A stretch of DNA of 7,052 nucleotides, taken from Pyramidobacter sp. GTDB lineage: Bacteria > Synergistota > Synergistia > Synergistales > Dethiosulfovibrionaceae. The DNA is taken from NCBI GenBank assembly GCA_016286835.1, contig JAEEUD010000097.1, positions 1 through 7,052 of the forward strand, read 5' to 3'. Under the pieces are notes generated by a model. It was not told the DNA's origin, searched no databases, and was given only the letters and a program-made list of their open reading frames with translations. Below, piece after piece: positions 1 through 7,052 of this stretch. The translations under genes were made by a program, and so were the position numbers. Every line of letters starts with the position of its first letter. The stretch's first letter is position 1.

Positions 1-42
1 GGGGGGGGGGCGGAGGAGGACCGTGCGGCGCGCGACGGGTGT

Positions 43-75
<33 letters not shown>

Positions 76-230
76 CGGGCGGCGGGGTGGGGGAGTGGGA
101 TGCGGCTTTTTGTTTCATGCCGTCCATACTACCGAACGCCGCGCCGCCCGCAACCGCAATCGTTCCTCCGCCGCCCCCTCCGCCGGTTGCCGCCGGAATC
201 CCCTCCGGGAGGGCGGCGCGGGCGCGCGAT

Positions 231-270
231 ACCAAGGAAAACATTGGACTTTTCCGCGGTTTTCCATGGT
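231..270. repeat. Imperfect inverted repeat, 12-bp arms, upstream of hppA
   Basis: The left arm ACCAAGGAAAAC (231-242) pairs with the right arm GTTTTCCATGGT (259-270) at 11 of 12 positions, with one A/A mismatch, around a 16-base loop. No T tract follows the right arm, so it is not an obvious intrinsic terminator. It lies about 80 bp upstream of the hppA -35 box. It could be an operator, part of an upstream gene's 3' end, or an RNA hairpin; no function is assigned. Confidence 0.6.
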
Positions 271-351
271 CCTCCCGCCCATGGCGGACCGCCGGGCCGC
301 CCCCGTTCCGCATTTTGCAAAAACGTTCCAACAGCCTGCCGTAAAAGCGCT

Positions 352-381
352 TTGACAAGCGGGGGGCGTCCCGCCTACGCT
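352..381 (+). promoter_or_regulatory. Predicted sigma70-type promoter for hppA
   Basis: A perfect -35 box TTGACA lies at 352-357, followed after 18 bp by TACGCT at 376-381, which keeps the key T, A and final T of a -10 box. Transcription would start near 388, giving a leader of about 60 bases before the hppA ATG at 448. The spacer holds a 5-bp dyad, GCGGG (359-363) and CCCGC (370-374), which could be an operator. The -35 match is strong and the -10 only moderate. Confidence 0.55.
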
Positions 382-447
382 GGTACCCGATGCAGGCGGT
401 GAAACCGTTTGCAGGTTGTTTGGTTGACGAGAGAAAGGAAAACGAAA

Positions 448-2532
<2,085 letters not shown>

Positions 2533-2540
2533 GCGCGGTC

Positions 2541-2569
2541 TCGACAGAATCGTCCGAAAAAGCTACAAT
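2541..2569 (+). promoter_or_regulatory. Predicted sigma70-type promoter for dnaG
   Basis: TCGACA (2541-2546, five of six matches to the -35 consensus) is followed after exactly 17 bp by TACAAT (2564-2569, five of six matches to the -10 consensus). The expected start, near 2576-2577, falls inside the left arm of the terminator hairpin that begins at 2573. The resulting leader is about 58 bases, ending in the GGAGGGG ribosome-binding site at 2623-2629. Spacing and both boxes are good; assignment to dnaG rests on position. Confidence 0.65.
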
Positions 2570-2572
2570 AAA

Positions 2573-2605
2573 GCGGAGGGAGCTCAACGGCTCTCTCCGC
2601 TTTTT
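2573..2605 (+). terminator. Intrinsic terminator of hppA
   Basis: A 10-bp stem (GCGGAGGGAG at 2573-2582 with CTCTCTCCGC at 2591-2600, one G-U pair) encloses an 8-base loop and is followed by five Ts (2601-2605). This is a canonical rho-independent terminator 40 bp after the hppA stop codon. It overlaps the start point of the dnaG promoter, so dnaG transcripts would lack the first few bases of the stem. Confidence 0.85.
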
Positions 2606-2634
2606 CCGTATCCGATTTTCATGGAGGGGTCACA

Positions 2635-4389
2635 ATGGCCGACGAGATCGTCGCGAAAATCAAAGACGCCATTGACATCGTCGATCTGATCGGCGATTCG
2701 GTGCGGCTGGAACGCAAGGGCCGCAACTACGGCGGCCTCTGTCCGTTCCACGACGAGAAGACGCCCTCGTTCATGGTCTCGCCCGAGCGACAGTCGTGGC
2801 ACTGCTTCGGCTGCGGCAAGGGCGGCGACATTTTCACGTTCATCATGGAAAAAGAGGGCCTCAGCTTCCCGGAGGCGCTCGAAGAGCTGGCGCGCCGCGC
2901 CGGCATCACGCTGCCCAAACGGCGCGGCCGGCCCCAGTCGCAGGATCTGTATACGGTCATGGAGATGGCCGTGGACTTTTACCGCCGCGAGCTGAAAGGC
3001 CCCGGCGGCGCGGCCGGACGCGGCTACCTTGCCCGCCGCAACATCACGGACAGGGACGCTGCGGCGTTTGAGATGGGCTGGGCCCCCGCCTCCTGGCAGT
3101 CGCTGAACGACGCGCTGCGGCGGGAGGGCGTGACGCAGGAGCAGCTGCTCAAGTGCGGTCTCGTCAGTCAGGGCGAACGCGGCTGCTACGACCGTTTCCG
3201 CGGACGCGTCATGTTCCCCATCCGCAACGTTTCCGGCCGCTGCATCGCTCTCGGCGGACGCATCGTCGACGGTGACGGCGCGAAATACCTTAACAGCCCC
3301 GAAGGTCCGCTGTACAGCAAAAAGGACAATCTCTACCTGCTCAACAAGGCCAAGGGTGCGATCCGCGAGCGCGGCCGCTCGATCCTCGTCGAAGGCTACA
3401 TGGATGCCATCCGCCTGCACATGCACGGACACGGCGAGACCGTCGCCTCGCTCGGCACGGCGCTGACGGAAGAGCAGGCGTCACTGCTGCGGCGCTTTGC
3501 CAACAAGTGCTACATCTGCTACGACGCCGACGCGGCGGGACAGAACGCCACGCTGCGCGGCATGTACGTGCTTCAGCGCGCCGGGCTGCAGGTGTACGTC
3601 GTCCGCTTCCCGGGCGGCAAGGACCCTGACGAGATGCTCCAGACCGAGGGGGGAGACGAGCTGTTCGACGCGGCGCTCGAAGAGGCCAAGCCGCTCGTAC
3701 TCTATCATATCGGCCTGTTTGAGAAGGCCGCCAAGAGTGAAGGCCAGGCGAAGGCTGCCGAAGAGCTGCTGGAAGGCATGGCCCAGCTTTCCGCCGTCGA
3801 ACTGGCGCCGTATCTTCAGGAGATCGGACACGCCGTCGGGCTGCCCGATTACCAGCTGCGCGGCGAGCTCGACCGGCTGCGGCGCGGCCGGCGCGTTTCG
3901 GCGCAGGCCGCCGAGAGCATGGCCGGAACGGACGAACCTCCCGAAACGATCGACCTCGACGGTCTGGACGACGAAGGCTCGTCCGCGCCCTGCGATCCGG
4001 CCGAGACCGGCCTGCTTTATCTGCTCTGGTCGTCGCGCGAGCTGCGCACCGGCGTGGACGTGGGCGAAACCGTGCGGCTGTTTCTTGACGAACGGCTCAA
4101 GGAGATCTGCGGCGCCCTCCTCACCGGCAGTTCGCCGGAAGAGCTGGAACGCCGCTGGCTGGAGCTGGGCGAGCATTTCCCGCTCTCCGTCGTCGCCGCC
4201 GGAGGCGCGTTCTGCGACACGCTGAGCGGCACCGACGCCGAAAAGTGGCAGGCGCTGGCCGCCGGAATGCGCCGCAAGAGTATGCAGGCCCGCTACGCCC
4301 GCCTGCGCGAGATGATGTTCCGCGGCCAGGCCGCCCCCGACGAGATGGCCGAATACGCGCGCCTGGCGGCCGAGCTGAAACGGCACTGA
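2635..4389 (+). CDS. dnaG: DNA primase DnaG
   Basis: DnaG synthesises the short RNA primers for chromosome replication and works with the replicative helicase DnaB in the cytoplasm. The 584-residue length is typical (E. coli 581). An N-terminal CHC2 zinc-binding domain shows C36, H39, C57 and C60 (CPFH ... CFGC). The RNA-polymerase core follows, with RFRGRVMFPI at about 187-196 and YLNSPEG at 218-224. The TOPRIM catalytic part has E253 in EGYMD, D297 and D299 in DADAAG, and DPDE at 330-333. An acidic linker (about 420-453) leads to a helical C-terminal domain (about 455-584), expected to bind helicase and poorly conserved as usual. The ATG at 2635 is 7 bases after a strong GGAGG site (2623-2627). 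It is probably transcribed alone from the promoter at 2541. The common bacterial neighbour rpoD does not follow; an S4-domain gene does. Confidence 0.97.
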   Translation: MADEIVAKIKDAIDIVDLIGDSVRLERKGRNYGGLCPFHDEKTPSFMVSPERQSWHCFGCGKGGDIFTFIMEKEGLSFPEALEELARRAGITLPKRRGRPQSQDLYTVMEMAVDFYRRELKGPGGAAGRGYLARRNITDRDAAAFEMGWAPASWQSLNDALRREGVTQEQLLKCGLVSQGERGCYDRFRGRVMFPIRNVSGRCIALGGRIVDGDGAKYLNSPEGPLYSKKDNLYLLNKAKGAIRERGRSILVEGYMDAIRLHMHGHGETVASLGTALTEEQASLLRRFANKCYICYDADAAGQNATLRGMYVLQRAGLQVYVVRFPGGKDPDEMLQTEGGDELFDAALEEAKPLVLYHIGLFEKAAKSEGQAKAAEELLEGMAQLSAVELAPYLQEIGHAVGLPDYQLRGELDRLRRGRRVSAQAAESMAGTDEPPETIDLDGLDDEGSSAPCDPAETGLLYLLWSSRELRTGVDVGETVRLFLDERLKEICGALLTGSSPEELERRWLELGEHFPLSVVAAGGAFCDTLSGTDAEKWQALAAGMRRKSMQARYARLREMMFRGQAAPDEMAEYARLAAELKRH

Positions 4390-4399
4390 CGTCCCGCCG

Positions 4400-4425
4400 A
4401 AACGCTTGTGAATTTTGGCGTTTTT
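4400..4425 (+). terminator. Weak intrinsic terminator after dnaG
   Basis: AAACGC (4400-4405) can pair with GCGTTT (4418-4423), with a 12-base loop and a short T run (4421-4425) that overlaps the right arm. It lies 11 bases after the dnaG stop. An alternative stem, CGCC (4395-4398) with GGCG (4417-4420), is possible. The stem is short and AT-poor only at its base, so termination is likely partial and some read-through into rqcP is plausible. Confidence 0.45.
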
Positions 4426-4470
4426 CCTTGTGTATTTCTTTGTGAAAAAAGAACTTTTTAGGAAAAATCC

Positions 4471-4479
4471 TGCTATAAT
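4471..4479 (+). promoter_or_regulatory. Extended -10 promoter for rqcP-eno-rex
   Basis: TGCTATAAT at 4471-4479 is a perfect extended -10 element (TGnTATAAT). There is no good -35 box at the right distance (GAACTT at 4451-4456 is poor), which is common for extended -10 promoters. The DNA upstream (4406-4470) is very AT-rich compared with the rest of the window and could act as an UP-like element. The expected start, near 4486, lies just before the palindrome CACATGTG (4487-4494). No other clear promoter is seen before eno or rex, so it probably serves all three genes. Confidence 0.75.
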
Positions 4480-4501
4480 TAACTGTCACATGTGTGTAAA
4501 A

Positions 4502-4510
4502 AGAGGTGAG
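4502..4510 (+). promoter_or_regulatory. Ribosome-binding site that fixes the rqcP start
   Basis: AGAGGTGAG closely matches the 16S anti-Shine-Dalgarno complement. Two in-frame GTG codons are available: 4506, which lies inside this site, and 4515, which lies 8 bases after the GAGG core. The spacing makes GTG 4515 the start. Confidence 0.75.
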
Positions 4511-4514
4511 ACCC

Positions 4515-4799
4515 GTGATTCGTCTGGATAAATTCCTCAAGCTCTCGCAGCTTGTCAAGCGCCGCACCGTGGCGCAGGAGATGATCGAAGTCGGCGCCGT
4601 GCGGGTGAACGGCCGCAAGGTCAAGCCCGCGTGCGACGTGAAAGCCGGCGACGTGATCGAAGTGGCCTTTCCGCGCCGCGTCATCACCGCCGCCGTCCTC
4701 GTTGACGACGAGGCTATGCTGCGCCGCCGCGGCACGGTTGCCTGCGAGATGAAGGGCGAACGCCGCGTCGAACCCGAAGAGGATCCCTGGAAGGATTAA
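4515..4799 (+). CDS. rqcP: S4-domain RNA-binding protein RqcP (YabO-like)
   Basis: RqcP is a small S4-fold protein of ribosome-associated quality control. It binds stalled 50S subunits with RqcH and helps add C-terminal alanine tails to the trapped chain. The 94-residue product begins with RLDKFLKLSQLVKRRT, which I recognise as close to Bacillus YabO/RqcP; VNGRKVKP at about 37-44 and DVKAGDVIEV at about 46-55 complete the S4 domain (about 2-55). Early arginines (R3, R16, R17) sit where the family contacts 23S rRNA and tRNA. A charged tail (EPEEDPWKD) ends it. The start is GTG 4515, fixed by the ribosome-binding site at 4502. It is the first gene after an extended -10 promoter and is followed after 42 bp by eno. 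A heat-shock Hsp15-type S4 protein is the main alternative; length and the N-terminal motif favour RqcP. Confidence 0.85.
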   Translation: MIRLDKFLKLSQLVKRRTVAQEMIEVGAVRVNGRKVKPACDVKAGDVIEVAFPRRVITAAVLVDDEAMLRRRGTVACEMKGERRVEPEEDPWKD

Positions 4800-4841
4800 A
4801 CGGCCCGTCTGCGGCCGCAAATTTGAGAGGAGCGATTTGCT

Positions 4842-6122
<1,281 letters not shown>

Positions 6123-6131
6123 CACGTAAGC

Positions 6132-6830
6132 GTGAACGACATGGGCTCGCCGATCCCCTCCAAGAAGGAGCAGATCACCGATCCCACGGTGGGGCGGCTC
6201 GTCACTTACCGCCGCCTCCTCATGCGCCTTGTGGACGAGGGCGTTCCCGTCGTCTCGTCCAAGGAGATCGGCGAAATGCTCCGCCTCAAGTCCAGCCAGG
6301 TACGCAAGGACCTTTCCTATCTGGGCGAGTTCGGCAAGCGCGGCGTCGGCTACGACGTGTCGCTGCTGCTCCAGGACCTGGCGGGGATCCTCGCGCCGTT
6401 TGAGGTGCGGCGTATCGGACTGGTCGGCATCGGCCGCCTCGGCGAAGCGCTGCTGAACCACCGTTCCTTCCTCAGCGAGAACTACGAGGTCACGGCCGTC
6501 TTCGACAGCAATCCGGCCAAAGTCGGCCGCGTCTATGCCGGCAAGAAGTGCTACGACATCGCCGACATGCCGCGCGTCATCGCCGAAAAGGACATCTCCG
6601 TGATCATCCTCACCGTGCCCGCGTCCGCCGCGCAGCGTGTGCTCGACGCCGCCGTGAGCACGGGACGCATCGCCGGCGCGCTCAACTTTTCCGCCGCCGT
6701 GCTGACCGCGCCGCCGGAAGTGGAAGTCCGCGACGTCGACATCTTCGTCGAACTGGAAAAACTGCTCTTCCGCCTCAAAGCGACCGAGCAGAAGAAAAAC
6801 GCGCGCTCCGTTTCCGCGGCGATTGATTAA
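6132..6830 (+). CDS. rex: Redox-sensing transcriptional repressor Rex
   Basis: Rex is a dimeric cytosolic repressor that binds DNA when NADH/NAD+ is low and lets go when NADH rises, controlling fermentation, respiration and NADH-recycling genes. The 232-residue product has the N-terminal winged helix (about 15-85), including VSSKEIGEML and SSQVRKDLSYLGEFGKRG. A Rossmann domain follows: glycine motif GIGRLG at 99-104 and the acidic residue D125 at the end of the second strand (AVFDSNP). The helix-swap C-terminus contains VRDVDIFVELEKL at about 199-211. In the glycine motif Arg replaces the Asn often seen. The start is uncertain: GTG 6132 or ATG 6141, neither with a good ribosome-binding site, and a CACG/CGTG mini-hairpin (6123-6134) covers the GTG. 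Lying 9 bases after eno, it is probably translationally coupled to it. No promoter is seen upstream, so expression should follow rqcP-eno. Confidence 0.93.
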   Translation: MNDMGSPIPSKKEQITDPTVGRLVTYRRLLMRLVDEGVPVVSSKEIGEMLRLKSSQVRKDLSYLGEFGKRGVGYDVSLLLQDLAGILAPFEVRRIGLVGIGRLGEALLNHRSFLSENYEVTAVFDSNPAKVGRVYAGKKCYDIADMPRVIAEKDISVIILTVPASAAQRVLDAAVSTGRIAGALNFSAAVLTAPPEVEVRDVDIFVELEKLLFRLKATEQKKNARSVSAAID

Positions 6831-6852
6831 ACACGCTTTGCCGTGTTACAAT
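6823..6852 (+). promoter_or_regulatory. Predicted promoter for yajC overlapping the rex stop codon
   Basis: TTGATT (6823-6828), inside the last codons of rex, is followed after 18 bp by TACAAT (6847-6852), preceded by TG at 6844-6845 to give the extended -10 TGTTACAAT. Transcription would start near 6859, leaving a leader of about 53 bases that is rich in A (two CAAAAAA units at 6872-6885) before the ribosome-binding site AGGAGGT at 6896-6902. Confidence 0.65.
6830..6847. repeat. Dyad AACACG/CGTGTT within the yajC promoter spacer
   Basis: AACACG (6830-6835) and CGTGTT (6842-6847) form a perfect 6-bp inverted repeat around CTTTGC, exactly between the -35 and -10 boxes of the yajC promoter. 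No T run follows directly, so it is a poor terminator. An operator or a weak rex 3' hairpin are both possible. Confidence 0.5.
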
Positions 6853-6911
6853 ATCCATTGGCTTTTTTGCCCAAAAAACAAAAAACAATTTTATCAGGAG
6901 GTCGTATCATC

Positions 6912-7052
6912 ATGAAATCCAGTCTCTTTGCGACTCTGCTCGCTCTTGTTTCTGCTTCCGCGGCTCTGGCCGACGGTCCCGCCGCCGCTCCCCAGGGCAG
7001 CGCGCTCGGCGCGTTCTTCCCGCTGATCATCTTCGTCGTCATCTTCTATTTC
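6912..7052 (+). CDS. yajC: Preprotein translocase subunit YajC (partial, 3' end beyond window)
   Basis: YajC is a small inner-membrane protein associated with the SecDF accessory complex of the Sec translocon. Only the first 47 codons are present, open to the edge. The N-terminus looks like a signal peptide or first membrane segment (MKSSLFATLLALVSASAALA, residues 1-20), with a possible ALA-D cleavage site. A short Ala/Pro/Gly-rich linker follows, then GAFFPLIIFVVIFYF (33-47), which matches the start of the single YajC membrane helix; the diagnostic RPQxK motif would lie just past the edge. AGGAGGT (6896-6902) sits 9 bases before the ATG and is the strongest ribosome-binding site in the window. 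The codons use more T-ending forms at the beginning than the other genes. It has its own promoter; secD and secF are expected downstream by analogy with other bacteria. Confidence 0.8.
   Translation, partial: MKSSLFATLLALVSASAALADGPAAAPQGSALGAFFPLIIFVVIFYF

Noticed and set aside
129..320. Small minus-strand frame in the leader region
   Set aside because: 63 codons of low-complexity Gly/Arg/Pro composition, with no recognisable motif.
4406..4446. Full Rex operator upstream of rqcP
   Set aside because: Only same-orientation half-like motifs are present; no inverted TTCACAA partner sits at the right spacing.
4801..4817. CGGCC/GGCCG hairpin between rqcP and eno as a terminator
   Set aside because: A 5-bp stem with no T tract; more likely chance or a minor processing or stability element.
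6858..6878. Terminator after rex in the TTGGC-TTTTTT-GCCCAA region
   Set aside because: The stem is short or bulged and is followed by an A-rich, not T-rich, tract on the plus strand; it lies in the predicted yajC leader.
6827..7042. Minus-strand 71-codon frame at the right edge
   Set aside because: It lies antisense to yajC and its promoter, with no recognisable features.

Overview
This is a GC-rich bacterial chromosomal segment carrying six housekeeping genes, all on the plus strand: a membrane pyrophosphatase (hppA), DNA primase (dnaG), a small S4-domain RNA-binding protein of the RqcP/YabO type, enolase (eno), the redox repressor Rex, and the start of the Sec accessory gene yajC, cut by the right edge. 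No mobile element, CRISPR array, tRNA or rRNA is visible. The gene set (potassium-type pyrophosphatase, RqcP and Rex, with high GC) suggests an anaerobic or fermentative bacterium. Synergistota (Pyramidobacter/Jonquetella-like) is my best guess, but it is an inference from gene content and style, not something the sequence proves.

Layout. Bases 1-447 hold no credible gene. They contain a 31-base G homopolymer, GC-rich low-complexity DNA, a 12-bp-arm inverted repeat and a sigma70-type promoter reading into hppA. hppA (448-2532) ends in a 102-bp gap that packs a promoter and an intrinsic terminator on top of each other before dnaG (2635-4389). A 125-bp AT-rich gap follows, with a weak terminator and a perfect extended -10 box (TGCTATAAT). 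This promoter probably drives the rqcP-eno-rex run (4515-6830), whose genes are 42 and 9 bp apart. A further extended -10 promoter overlaps the rex stop codon and drives yajC, presumably the first gene of a yajC-secD-secF Sec cluster beyond the edge.

The genes fit central energy and information metabolism. The pyrophosphatase recovers energy from PPi made by biosynthesis, including primer and DNA synthesis. Enolase is a glycolytic step, and Rex, just behind it, senses NADH/NAD+. RqcP rescues stalled 50S subunits. The annotated genes look intact. I found no convincing novel system. The points most worth a second look are the promoter/terminator overlap before dnaG, a codon and strand-composition shift inside hppA, the poly-G edge, the rqcP-eno-rex transcription unit, and dyads placed inside promoter spacers.
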